64,000 bases of DNA from NCBI GenBank assembly GCA_900314935.1, contig OMXE01000003.1, positions 62,001 through 126,000 on the forward strand, given 5' to 3'. Each line of letters opens with the position of its first letter. Position 1 is the first letter of the stretch. The position numbers and the translations under genes were made by a program. The stretch comes from an uncultured Prevotella sp. (GTDB taxonomy: Bacteria; Bacteroidota; Bacteroidia; Bacteroidales; Bacteroidaceae). A model generated the notes under the pieces. The model searched no databases. It saw only the letters and a list, made by a program, of their open reading frames with translations, and was not told the DNA's origin. Shown in pieces: positions 1 to 8,473 of this stretch.

Positions 1-2111
1 TGAGGACAGATATAAGCACACTGGTTACACTGGATACAGTTCTCGATGTTCCATACAGGAACGAAGGCCTCAACACCGCGCTTCTCGTAAGCGGCTGTAC
101 CAACCTCCCAAGAACCGTCGATAGTGCCGAACTTGGCGAATGCGCTGACGGGCAGCAGATCGCCAGCCTGAGCATTGATAGGACGAACCACTTCCTTCAC
201 GAAAGCGGGAGCATTATCCTGCTTCGGCTCATCATCGGGCAGGTTAGCCCACTCGGGCTTCACGGTGAGCTGCTTGTACTCACCACCACGGTCGATAGCT
301 GCATAGTTCTTGTCAACCACATCCTGACCCTTAGCACCATATGACTTCAAGGCAGCGGCCTTCATCTTCTCTACAGCGAGCTCTACAGGAATCACCTCAG
401 TGATGCGGAAGAAAGCACTCTGCAGGATGGTGTTGGTGCGGTTACCCAGACCAATCTCCTGTGCAATCTTGGTAGCGTTGATGGTATAAACAGTGATGTT
501 GTTCTGTGCGAAATACTTCTTTACCTTGTTCGGCATGAACTTCTCCAGCTCAGCATCGTCGAAGATGGTGTTCAGCAGGAACTGACCGTTCTTCTGCAGA
601 CCGCGAGTCACATCGTACATGTGGAGGTAAGCCTGAACGTGGCAAGCCACGAAGTTAGGTGTGGTTACCAGATAGGTAGAACGGATAGGTGTATCGCCGA
701 AACGCAGGTGAGAGCAGGTGAAACCACCCGACTTCTTAGAGTCGTAAGAGAAGTATGCCTGGCAGTACTTATCGGTGTTGTCACCAATAATCTTCACTGA
801 GTTCTTGTTAGCACCTACGGTACCATCAGCACCCAGACCGAAGAACTTAGCCTGGAACATGCCAGCGCCACCCAGGGCAATCTCCTCAACGGCAGGCAGA
901 GAAGTGAAGGTCACGTCGTCTACGATACCGATGGTGAAGTGATTCTTGGGCTCGGGCATTGCGAGGTTGTTGAACACGCTGATGATCTGAGCCGGAGTGG
1001 TGTCGTGAGAACCAAGACCGTAACGACCGCCAACGATCAACGGACGATCCTCTACATCGTAGTAAGCATCCTTCACGTCGAGGTACAGAGGCTCACCGTT
1101 AGCACCGGGCTCCTTGGTACGATCGAGTACAGCAATGCGCTTCACGCTCTTGGGAACAGAAGCGAGCAGGTGCTTCACTGAGAACGGACGATAGAGGTGA
1201 ACAGAAATCATACCCACCTTCTGACCATTAGCATTCAGGTAGTCGATAGCCTCGCGGGCAGCATCGGTAGCAGAACCCATGAGGATGATCATACGATCAG
1301 CATCCTCAGCTCCGTAGTAAGAGAAGAGGTGATATTCACGACCGGTGATCTTAGAGATCTCGCCCAGGTACTTCTCTACTACTTCAGGTACTGAATCGTA
1401 GTAGGGGTTACAAGCCTCACGGTGTGTGAAGAAGGTTTCGGGGTTCTCGGCTGTACCACGAGTGATAGGACGCTCGGGTGACATAGCACGGTCGCGGAAA
1501 CGCTTGATGTACTCTTCCTTTACCAGCGGACGGATATCTTCCTGATCCATCAACTCAATCTTGTGATACTCATGAGAGGTGCGGAAACCGTCGAAGAAGT
1601 TCACGAACGGTACGCAAGTCTCAAGTGTTGCCAAGTGAGCAACAGCGGTGAGGTCCATCACCTCCTGTACGCCACCTTCGCAAAGCATGGCGAAACCAGT
1701 CTGACGACAAGCCATCACATCCTGGTGGTCACCGAAGATACACAGAGAATGGGATGCCAGGGTACGGGCAGATACATCGAATACGGTGGGAATCAACTCA
1801 CCGGCAATCTTGTACATGTTGGGGATCATCAGGAGCAGACCCTGAGAAGCCGTGAATGTAGTAGTCAGCGCACCAGCCTGCAGTGATCCGTGAACGGCAC
1901 CGGCAGCACCAGCCTCCGACTGCATCTCCTGTACTGAGACGTTCTGGCCCCACAGGTTCTTGCGACCCTTGGCAGCCCACTCGTCAACGTGCTCCGCCAT
2001 GGGTGATGACGGGGTGATGGGGTAGATAGCAGCAACTTCAGAGAACATGTAGCTCACGTGAGCAGCAGCCTCATTACCATCACAAGTAATAAATCTCTTT
2101 TCTTTAGCCAT
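1..2111 (-). CDS. nifJ: Pyruvate:ferredoxin (flavodoxin) oxidoreductase, 3' end cut by window edge
   Basis: Oxidises pyruvate with CoA to acetyl-CoA and CO2, passing electrons to ferredoxin; cytoplasmic, central to anaerobic metabolism. I translated this minus-strand frame from ATG at 2111: the protein begins MAKEKRFITCDGNEAAAHVSY, contains the thiamine-domain region YPITPSSPMAEHVDEWAA, and runs open for about 703 codons to the window edge. Just before the edge a ferredoxin-type cluster begins (NIENCIQCNQCAYICPH), as expected near two thirds of a single-chain PFOR of about 1,180 residues. The rest, including the distal thiamine pyrophosphate-binding domain, lies outside. The ATPase gene upstream ends 80 bp before the start, and I see no convincing promoter in that gap. 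Confidence 0.96.
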   Translation of the reverse strand, partial: MAKEKRFITCDGNEAAAHVSYMFSEVAAIYPITPSSPMAEHVDEWAAKGRKNLWGQNVSVQEMQSEAGAAGAVHGSLQAGALTTTFTASQGLLLMIPNMYKIAGELIPTVFDVSARTLASHSLCIFGDHQDVMACRQTGFAMLCEGGVQEVMDLTAVAHLATLETCVPFVNFFDGFRTSHEYHKIELMDQEDIRPLVKEEYIKRFRDRAMSPERPITRGTAENPETFFTHREACNPYYDSVPEVVEKYLGEISKITGREYHLFSYYGAEDADRMIILMGSATDAAREAIDYLNANGQKVGMISVHLYRPFSVKHLLASVPKSVKRIAVLDRTKEPGANGEPLYLDVKDAYYDVEDRPLIVGGRYGLGSHDTTPAQIISVFNNLAMPEPKNHFTIGIVDDVTFTSLPAVEEIALGGAGMFQAKFFGLGADGTVGANKNSVKIIGDNTDKYCQAYFSYDSKKSGGFTCSHLRFGDTPIRSTYLVTTPNFVACHVQAYLHMYDVTRGLQKNGQFLLNTIFDDAELEKFMPNKVKKYFAQNNITVYTINATKIAQEIGLGNRTNTILQSAFFRITEVIPVELAVEKMKAAALKSYGAKGQDVVDKNYAAIDRGGEYKQLTVKPEWANLPDDEPKQDNAPAFVKEVVRPINAQAGDLLPVSAFAKFGTIDGSWEVGTAAYEKRGVEAFVPVWNIENCIQCNQCAYICP

Positions 2112-2191
2112 AATAATTAATAATGTTAACGATATATTATTCTACTATATTTCCAATCCTTTAATTCTTAAATCTTTCAATTCTTCAATTC

Positions 2192-3379
2192 TTAATAAAG
2201 GAATCCCAGCAGCCACAGCGGAATCTGGTTCTTCATGCCCACCTCAGTATTGTATCGGGCATAGATCGTATCGGAGTTGATGCGGATCTTGTTGCTTCCC
2301 TCAGCGTTGCAGATCCTGAATCGCTTATCTCCGTCAACAATATAGTAACCGTCTTTTCCGCCTAAGTTTACGGTGTGGTCTTTCCACATGGAGTTCACGA
2401 AGAAGGTCTCCATGATGTCCTGCCGTTTGATTTCGATAGGGTAGATGGCGTGCATCAGGTTTGTATTGTGCAGCATTACCTTAACCGGCTTCTTGGGAAA
2501 ATCCTGTCCCGGTGGGTAGATGATATTGATAAGACGGGCATCGGCCAGGTATTTGATGTAGTTCATCACAGTGGCGCGACTGGTTTCGATATCAATGGCC
2601 AGCTGGGAAATGTTGGGCGCCTTAGGACCTTCCACAGCCAACTGGTAGAACAGTTTCTTGATCTTTGTAAGATACTTAAGTTCAATCTGTTTGATAAGCA
2701 AAATGTCCACCTCGGTCATCATGTTCATCGTCTTGAGCAGGTTCTCCGAATAGTTCCTATGTTCCAGGAAGAAGGGGTAGAACCCATGGTGCAGATAGTC
2801 CTGGAAGAACTTTAGCGGCGACACATGGGGGAGAATCTGACGGGTGAGATGCTCATGGTCGTTGAGGATCTCCTCTAAGGTGAACGGGCGGAACTGATGA
2901 CCGGTCTGCAGGTTCAGGAACTCCCTGAACGAGAACCCTCTGAGGTTATAGCTCTTGACGATTCCGTTCAGTTCCGGATTCTCCTCTTTCAAGCGCATCA
3001 CGCTGGATCCTGTGAAAACAATCTTCAGACCGGGGTACAAATCATGACACTTCCGCAGCTCATGACTCCAATTGGGTTCCTTGAACACCTGGTCGATGAG
3101 CAGTACCTTACCGCCATTCTCATAAAAAGATCCTGCAAAGTCGGCAATGCCTCTTCCTTGGAAATAGAAGTTGTTCATGTTGAGATAGAGGCATTTGCGG
3201 TCGTGCGTGTCGAAATGCTCCTTGGCATATTGGAGCAGGAAGGTAGTTTTACCCACACCACGAGTTCCCTTGATGCCGATCATGCGGTCGTTCCAGTCTA
3301 TCTCGTCCATGAGAAGACGGCGAACGGGCGCATTGACATGCTCCACAAGGTATGAGTGTGTACGAAAAAAAGCCTCCAT
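2192..3379 (-). CDS. AAA family ATPase with C-terminal DUF4143-like region
   Basis: 395 aa from ATG at 3379; a TTG six bases further upstream is the only in-frame alternative. A Walker A motif GTRGVGKTT lies near residue 39, a Walker B-like strand KVLLIDQV near residue 92, and a sensor-type segment KIVFTGSS follows. The C-terminal half has a winged-helix-like stretch (NISQLAIDIETSRATVMNYIKYL) and resembles DUF4143. This fits the large bacterial family of AAA_14/DUF4143 ATPases, whose cellular role is mostly unknown. A full promoter (3417-3447) precedes the start. It is transcribed away from the ATP-grasp-like gene at 3545. Family call is firm; function is not. Confidence 0.85.
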   Translation of the reverse strand: MEAFFRTHSYLVEHVNAPVRRLLMDEIDWNDRMIGIKGTRGVGKTTFLLQYAKEHFDTHDRKCLYLNMNNFYFQGRGIADFAGSFYENGGKVLLIDQVFKEPNWSHELRKCHDLYPGLKIVFTGSSVMRLKEENPELNGIVKSYNLRGFSFREFLNLQTGHQFRPFTLEEILNDHEHLTRQILPHVSPLKFFQDYLHHGFYPFFLEHRNYSENLLKTMNMMTEVDILLIKQIELKYLTKIKKLFYQLAVEGPKAPNISQLAIDIETSRATVMNYIKYLADARLINIIYPPGQDFPKKPVKVMLHNTNLMHAIYPIEIKRQDIMETFFVNSMWKDHTVNLGGKDGYYIVDGDKRFRICNAEGSNKIRINSDTIYARYNTEVGMKNQIPLWLLGFLY

Positions 3380-3416
3380 TTCCAATAATCCTTGAATGTT
3401 ATCGCAAAATCATGTG

Positions 3417-3447
3417 CAAAGGTAATACTTATTTCGCATATTGCAAA
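3417..3447 (-). promoter_or_regulatory. Bacteroidetes promoter for the AAA ATPase gene
   Basis: On the minus strand TTTG (3444-3447) is followed after 19 bp by TACCTTTG (3417-3424), matching the Bacteroidetes -33/-7 consensus. Predicted transcription start is near 3411, about 32 nt before the ATG. Confidence 0.75.
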
Positions 3448-3518
3448 GTCAAGTTTGCAAAATCTCTCTTTTTTTTGTTAATTTAATGTTGGATGGAATG
3501 ATATAGAAGAAATATGCT

Positions 3519-3526
3519 TATTTTTG
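3519..3526 (+). promoter_or_regulatory. -7 box for the ATP-grasp-like gene
   Basis: TATTTTTG matches TAnnTTTG. It overlaps the TTG at 3524 that would start the longest ORF, so that start would lie at or before the transcription start; the ATG at 3545 is preferred. No good -33 element is seen at the usual distance. Confidence 0.6.
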
Positions 3527-3544
3527 CATGAAGAATTTCATAGG

Positions 3545-4600
3545 ATGGATTTACATGTTTTCAACCCCGAGCATGACATAGCACTGGCTCATAACCGCCG
3601 GCATCTCACCATGCCTCATGCTGCCCAGGAACTGAGGATGAACCTGGGTTGGATACCTGCTTTGTGGGCTTCCGACGGGGATGCTGTTCTCGTGGACGAC
3701 ATAGCTTTTGCCATCAAGGCTTCGTCAGGTTTTATAAAAGGAAAGGATGTGCTGTTCGTTACGTGGAACGATTTGCCGGAACTGCCCATTGATCATGTCA
3801 ATCCTTGGGGATGGGATATTACGTTGCGAACCGCTTTGGCAGAACATGGGGTTACAGCGCATTTGCTACCTACCGAAGATAAACTATCAGCGGTGCGTAA
3901 ACTCTCCAGTAGACTGTCAACCATTCCCACCTTATCATTCCTTCGTGACGGTATACAAGATCAGACTTGCGGAAAGGCGCGTTATCATGAATCATTGGAC
4001 GCATTGTCAGATACACTTGCTGAATGGCAGCGTGTAGTTCTCAAGTCCCCGTGGAGCAGTAGTGGCCGAGGAATCCGTTATGTGGATGGTGAGATGAATC
4101 CTTCGGTCAAAGGTTGGGCTCAGCGAGTGATTCAACAGCAGGGTGGAGTCATGGTAGAGCCATATTATAATAAGGTGAGGGATTTCGGAATGGAGTTCTT
4201 TATGCATGAGAACGGCGAAGTGGAGTATGCAGGACTGTCGTTGTTCCACACCGTGAATAATGTCTATACGGGTAATCTCCTTGCACCGGAAGAAGAAAAG
4301 AGAATGATTCTTGACAAATGGATTCCCGCTTCACTGACAGATATGATACGAGATCGGATCTGTACCTATATTCCGACGATGTTACATCCTCATTATGCCG
4401 GTCCTTTAGGCATTGACATGATGGTCGTATCCCGTAATGACCAGCAAGGGTTCTTGTTGCATCCTTGCGTGGAGATCAATCTCAGGCGGACGATGGGACA
4501 CGTTGCCTTGGCGCTGACACCACCAGAGGGTCAGTCGCAACAACTGATGAGCATTGAGCACAAAGGAAACTATTTCCTGAAAATCACTACTGCGGATTGA
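3545..4600 (+). CDS. ATP-grasp-like protein of unknown substrate
   Basis: 351 aa from ATG at 3545 (MDLHVFNPEHDIALA). The second half looks like an ATP-grasp fold: a lysine strand and glycine-rich loop (VLKSPWSSSGRGIRYV), a hinge-like VEPYYNKVRDFGMEFF, and a metal-binding-type end with acidic and Asn residues (GPLGIDMMVV ... HPCVEINLRRTMG). These correspond to ATP lysine, P-loop and Mg-binding E/N positions of known ATP-grasp ligases. No recognised N-terminal substrate domain and no pathway neighbours point to a substrate. I know similar proteins only as conserved Bacteroidetes hypotheticals. It converges with and overlaps the His-rich gene by 14 bp. Confidence 0.8.
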   Translation: MDLHVFNPEHDIALAHNRRHLTMPHAAQELRMNLGWIPALWASDGDAVLVDDIAFAIKASSGFIKGKDVLFVTWNDLPELPIDHVNPWGWDITLRTALAEHGVTAHLLPTEDKLSAVRKLSSRLSTIPTLSFLRDGIQDQTCGKARYHESLDALSDTLAEWQRVVLKSPWSSSGRGIRYVDGEMNPSVKGWAQRVIQQQGGVMVEPYYNKVRDFGMEFFMHENGEVEYAGLSLFHTVNNVYTGNLLAPEEEKRMILDKWIPASLTDMIRDRICTYIPTMLHPHYAGPLGIDMMVVSRNDQQGFLLHPCVEINLRRTMGHVALALTPPEGQSQQLMSIEHKGNYFLKITTAD

Positions 4601-4892
4601 AGAAATACACGTAGAGACAGGTCAATACGACAATCGTGGCAAGAAGACACATAAAACGGAACAAGTATTTCTCAATGATCTTACGTCTCTTGGCTGTCAT
4701 GAGAATGCGGTTCTTGACACGTTCAGAACTATCCATGTGATGATGATGGTGGTGATGATGATGGGTATGCGTATGAGTTTTAGTCCCATCGTTTTGATGG
4801 GAGGATTCTTCTGAAGAATGATGGTGCCCTATGACTTCTTGTCCTTGAGCATCATGTTTAGTCGTGTGGCAAGGATTATGTTCTAAATCCAT
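4587..4892 (-). CDS. Small histidine-rich tail-anchored membrane protein
   Basis: 101 aa from ATG at 4892, chosen because a TATATTTG -7 box sits 31 bp upstream. Eighteen of 101 residues are histidine, including a nine-His run at residues 44-52 preceded by alternating Thr-His. A basic stretch (RVKNRILMTAKRRK) precedes one hydrophobic segment (about residues 78-97) at the C-terminus, so the His-rich part should face the cytoplasm. His-rich tracts often bind Ni, Zn, Co or Cu, so metal storage or delivery is possible, but nothing nearby supports a specific metal. No family recognised. Confidence 0.65.
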   Translation of the reverse strand: MDLEHNPCHTTKHDAQGQEVIGHHHSSEESSHQNDGTKTHTHTHHHHHHHHHMDSSERVKNRILMTAKRRKIIEKYLFRFMCLLATIVVLTCLYVYFFNPQ

Positions 4893-4923
4893 ATTATATG
4901 TTAACGCTTGAGTTTTTACGGTG

Positions 4924-4954
4924 CAAATATAATCAATAGATGGAAAATAAACAA
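4924..4954 (-). promoter_or_regulatory. Promoter of the His-rich protein gene
   Basis: Minus-strand TATATTTG (4924-4931), with a TTG-containing -33 element (4952-4954) about 20 bp upstream. It fixes the translation start at 4892 rather than at 4967. Confidence 0.65.
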
Positions 4955-5006
4955 GAAAATGTGACAAAAAATCTCAAATATTTGATTTTTCAAGTAATAT
5001 AATGAA

Positions 5007-5050
5007 AGAGATCGTGTCAAAACCGATTTAAATGCTTTGACACGATCTCT
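5007..5050. terminator. Hairpin between the His-rich gene's upstream region and hppA end
   Basis: Perfect 15-bp inverted repeat (5007-5021 with 5036-5050) with a 14-nt loop, 31 bp past the hppA stop codon. On the minus strand it is followed by a short T-rich stretch, so it probably terminates hppA. Confidence 0.75.
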
Positions 5051-5081
5051 GAAACAGATGATTCTAATGCGAAGGATCAGA

Positions 5082-7277
5082 TTAGATGAAGGCAACCGTC
5101 AAACCGGCCATTACGATGCTGACCATCGACATCAGCTTGATGAGGATGTTCAACGACGGACCGGAGGTGTCCTTGAAGGGATCGCCCACCGTATCGCCAA
5201 CGATACAAGCCTTGTGGGCAAAGCTACCCTTACCGCCGAAGGCTCCTTCCTCAATATTCTTCTTCGCATTGTCCCAGGCACCACCGGCATTGGCCATGAA
5301 CACAGCCAGCGTGAATCCGCCAGCCAGACCGCCAACCAAGAGCCCAAGTACACCAGCTACACCAAGAACACAGCCCACGATGATGGGGATGATGATAGCC
5401 AGGATTGAAGGTAAGATCATCTCATGCTGAGCAGCACGGGTAGAGATCTCTACGCAACGACCATAGTCGGGTGTGCCTGTTCCTTCCAGAATACCGGCAA
5501 TCTCCTTGAACTGGCGACGTACTTCCTGTACCATCTTCTCGGCCGCACGACCTACAGCCTCCATGGTCATTCCACAGAACAGGAAGGCAGCCATGGCACC
5601 AATGAACGCACCTACGATCACTCTTGGATTCATCAGGTTGATCTGGAAGAAGTTCATGAAGTCGGGTATGGTAGCGTTAGAGGCGGCTATGGCTTCACCT
5701 GCTACATTTGTCAGCTCCTGACCAGCACGTACCATAGCTATCTTGATCTCTTCGATGTAAGAAGCGAGCAGTGCAAGAGCGGTGAGGGCAGCTGAACCGA
5801 TGGCAAAGCCCTTACCGGTAGCGGCAGTAGTGTTGCCTAATGCGTCGAGTGCATCAGTACGGTGACGAACCTCTTCTCCCAGTGAGCACATCTCAGCATT
5901 ACCACCTGCATTGTCGGCAATCGGACCATAAGCGTCGGTGGCCAGGGTGATACCCAGCGTAGAGAGCATACCAACGGCTGCAATACCGATACCATAAAGA
6001 CCATGAGCCAGTGACTGTGATGACAATGAGAGGTCGAACCCATTAGCACACATATAACTGAGCATGATGGCCACACCAATGGTGATAACAGGGATACAAG
6101 TAGATATCATACCAGTACCGATACCCTTGATAATCACAGTGGCAGCACCTGTCTGTCCAGCCTCAGAGATTTTCTGAGTAGGCTTATACGAGTGAGAGGT
6201 GTAGTATTCAGTAGCCTGTCCGATGATGACACCGGCAGCCAGACCAGAAATAACAGAGAAGGAGAGTCCCAGCCAGTTCTCGATACCTAAGAGGTAGAGA
6301 ATGAAGAAGGTGGCAATGGCGATGAGAACAGCACTCACGTTCGTTCCGAGAGCGAGTGAACGGAGCAGATCTTTCATCGTCGCACCTTCCTTTGTACGTA
6401 CCAGGAAGATTCCTAACAGTGAGAGGAATACGCCTACAGAGGCAATCAGCATCGGGGCGATGACAGCCTTGAGCTGTACTTCAAGACCTGCGATGCCAAA
6501 GGCTGCTGCACCCAGGGCAGCTGTTGAGAGGATAGAACCGCAATAGCTCTCATAGAGGTCGGCACCCATACCGGCCACGTCGCCCACATTATCACCCACA
6601 TTATCAGCAATGGTGGCAGGGTTACGTGGATCATCTTCAGGAATGTCTGCCTCTACCTTACCTACGATGTCGGCACCTACGTCGGCAGCCTTCGTGTAGA
6701 TACCTCCACCAACACGGGCGAACAAAGCCTGTGTGGAAGCACCCATACCGAAGGTAAGCATGGTAGTAGTGATGGTGATGAGGGCCATTTCGTCGCCTGA
6801 ATAGAAGTGGTTGAGTACAAGGAACCAGATGGCAATGTCGAGCAGACCGAGGCCTACCACGGTAAGACCCATCACGGCGCCGCTACGGAAAGCGATTTTC
6901 AGTCCTGCGTCCATGCTTTGACGTGCGGCGTTGGCCGTACGGGCAGAAGCATAGGTGGCGGTCTTCATTCCAAAGAATCCGGCCAAGCCAGAGAAGAAAC
7001 CACCAGTGAGGAAGGCAAACGGAACCCAAGGGTTCTGTACGTTCAGCCCATAAGCCATAAAGGCGAAGAGGGCACACAATACCACGAAGACAATACATAC
7101 TACCTTGTACTGCTGCTTCAAATAAGCCATAGCACCTTTACGCACATAAAGTGCAATCTCTCTCATACGAGGTGTACCCTCGTCGGCCTTCATCATACTC
7201 TTGAAGAAGAACCACGCCATGCCGAGGGCTACAAGTGATGCGATCGGCACGAGCCAAAATACTGTAGGTATATTCAT
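5082..7277 (-). CDS. hppA: Membrane-bound K+-dependent pyrophosphatase (Na+ and/or H+ pumping)
   Basis: 731 aa, normal length. Hydrolyses pyrophosphate and pumps cations across the inner membrane; many hydrophobic segments. The diagnostic substrate site is intact: DVGADIVGKVE followed by the D-rich DNVGDNVGD loop, DNAGGNAEM, and the C-terminal DNAKKNIE and GDTVGDPFKDTSGPSLN. The K+-dependence marker region reads GNTTAATGKG (near residue 481); Ala after GNTT, rather than Lys, is typical of K+-dependent enzymes, a group that in Bacteroides includes Na+ and Na+/H+ pumps. The start is 18 bp after the stop of the porin gene, so the two form an operon. PPi from PPDK-type metabolism and biosynthesis is the expected fuel. 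Confidence 0.97.
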   Translation of the reverse strand: MNIPTVFWLVPIASLVALGMAWFFFKSMMKADEGTPRMREIALYVRKGAMAYLKQQYKVVCIVFVVLCALFAFMAYGLNVQNPWVPFAFLTGGFFSGLAGFFGMKTATYASARTANAARQSMDAGLKIAFRSGAVMGLTVVGLGLLDIAIWFLVLNHFYSGDEMALITITTTMLTFGMGASTQALFARVGGGIYTKAADVGADIVGKVEADIPEDDPRNPATIADNVGDNVGDVAGMGADLYESYCGSILSTAALGAAAFGIAGLEVQLKAVIAPMLIASVGVFLSLLGIFLVRTKEGATMKDLLRSLALGTNVSAVLIAIATFFILYLLGIENWLGLSFSVISGLAAGVIIGQATEYYTSHSYKPTQKISEAGQTGAATVIIKGIGTGMISTCIPVITIGVAIMLSYMCANGFDLSLSSQSLAHGLYGIGIAAVGMLSTLGITLATDAYGPIADNAGGNAEMCSLGEEVRHRTDALDALGNTTAATGKGFAIGSAALTALALLASYIEEIKIAMVRAGQELTNVAGEAIAASNATIPDFMNFFQINLMNPRVIVGAFIGAMAAFLFCGMTMEAVGRAAEKMVQEVRRQFKEIAGILEGTGTPDYGRCVEISTRAAQHEMILPSILAIIIPIIVGCVLGVAGVLGLLVGGLAGGFTLAVFMANAGGAWDNAKKNIEEGAFGGKGSFAHKACIVGDTVGDPFKDTSGPSLNILIKLMSMVSIVMAGLTVAFI

Positions 7278-7295
7278 AGGTTTTTATAAAAAGAA

Positions 7296-8393
7296 TTAGA
7301 ATCGGAAATCGAGTTCTACATCCACTAAATTGTAGTTGTGATTGTCGGGTGCAAGATTGCGGTCATTGACATGTGAATATTCAAAGTGCATCTCCAGGTT
7401 CTTGGTAAAGAAGTAGTTGAGACCGCATTCAACCTGGTTTACTGAGCTGCTCCATTCCTTAGATACACGATAGGTCTGGTAACGGGCTTTGGCGTGGAGT
7501 TTTGACTTGATGATAGGAACAATACCGAATGCGTACCAACCGTCGGCCTTGTCGCCTAAACCGTAGTTGATGACGTTACTGCCGATGACGCCTGTTCCCC
7601 AGCCCTGTGAATGGATATACTCCGTGCGGAAGGTAAACTCGTCCTTATCGTACTCTGCAGAGAGACAGTAACGGTTCAGGGGTATATTGTCTGTAATGGC
7701 TTTTCCTGCTATGTCATAGCCCACCACCATATCGCCGTGACTACCGTGCCAGCCGAAGGCACCGATGCGCACACCCTTGACGGGCATTACCCAGATACCG
7801 CCGATGATGTCCTTCTGGTTGTTCTTGTCGGAACGGTTCACGCCTTCACCGTTATAGACACCTACCTGATAGTGAAGTAACTTTCGTCCGCTGGCGTTGG
7901 GCAGAATGTCACCAGAGAGCTGTACACCGATATCGCGTCCGCCGCTTGACTTCTCACCGGCGCGGTCGCCGAAGCCTGACAAACGGTTGATCACATCAGC
8001 ATAGCTTCGCCAACCCTGTGTGATGGGGTGGGTGGGATTCTCGAACGTGAAGGCACGTTTGAACTGTCCAGCACGAATTTTGAACTCCGGGTATTTACGC
8101 CACTCTGCATAGAGGTCTACAAGTTGAACGGTTGGTTCGGCAGGACCTTTGGCGTTGGTGCCCTGAATCTGGGCGCGCCAGTCGAAATCGCCGATCTTAC
8201 CATCGAGAATAAAACGAGCCAGACGAAGGTTGAAGGAGTTGGTGTGGGCACCTTCCTTGTCCTGCCCTTGATACTGCAACATTCCATAGCCGCTGAACTT
8301 CAGGTTGTCGTACCACATCTTTGGCTTTTCCTGTGCGCTGGCATTCATGACAAAAGCGGTCATGAGCAACAATAGCGTAATCTTTTTAGTCAT
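7296..8393 (-). CDS. Outer-membrane porin, phosphate-selective OprO/OprP type
   Basis: 365 aa from ATG at 8393. A signal peptide (MTKKITLLLLMTAFVMNASA, then QEKP) starts there, and the -7 box lies 43 bp upstream, excluding the earlier start. The mature part is rich in alternating aromatic beta strands and ends in aromatic-terminated strands (NLVDVELDFRF), as outer-membrane barrels do. Content such as FKIRAGQFKRAFTFENP and the GDFDWRAQIQG strand resembles the OprO/OprP porin family. Actual selectivity cannot be read from sequence. It lies directly upstream of hppA, suggesting co-expression. Confidence 0.85.
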   Translation of the reverse strand: MTKKITLLLLMTAFVMNASAQEKPKMWYDNLKFSGYGMLQYQGQDKEGAHTNSFNLRLARFILDGKIGDFDWRAQIQGTNAKGPAEPTVQLVDLYAEWRKYPEFKIRAGQFKRAFTFENPTHPITQGWRSYADVINRLSGFGDRAGEKSSGGRDIGVQLSGDILPNASGRKLLHYQVGVYNGEGVNRSDKNNQKDIIGGIWVMPVKGVRIGAFGWHGSHGDMVVGYDIAGKAITDNIPLNRYCLSAEYDKDEFTFRTEYIHSQGWGTGVIGSNVINYGLGDKADGWYAFGIVPIIKSKLHAKARYQTYRVSKEWSSSVNQVECGLNYFFTKNLEMHFEYSHVNDRNLAPDNHNYNLVDVELDFRF

Positions 8394-8435
8394 GGTGTAT
8401 TCTGTTAAAGTTAATAGATAATTTGTAATTGATTG

Positions 8436-8467
8436 CAAATATAAACAATTTTTCCGATACTTCCAAA
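8436..8467 (-). promoter_or_regulatory. Promoter of the porin-hppA operon
   Basis: Minus-strand TTTG (8464-8467), 20-bp spacer, TATATTTG (8436-8443): a full consensus Bacteroidetes promoter. It puts the start of translation at 8393. Confidence 0.8.
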
Positions 8468-8473
8468 TTATCT

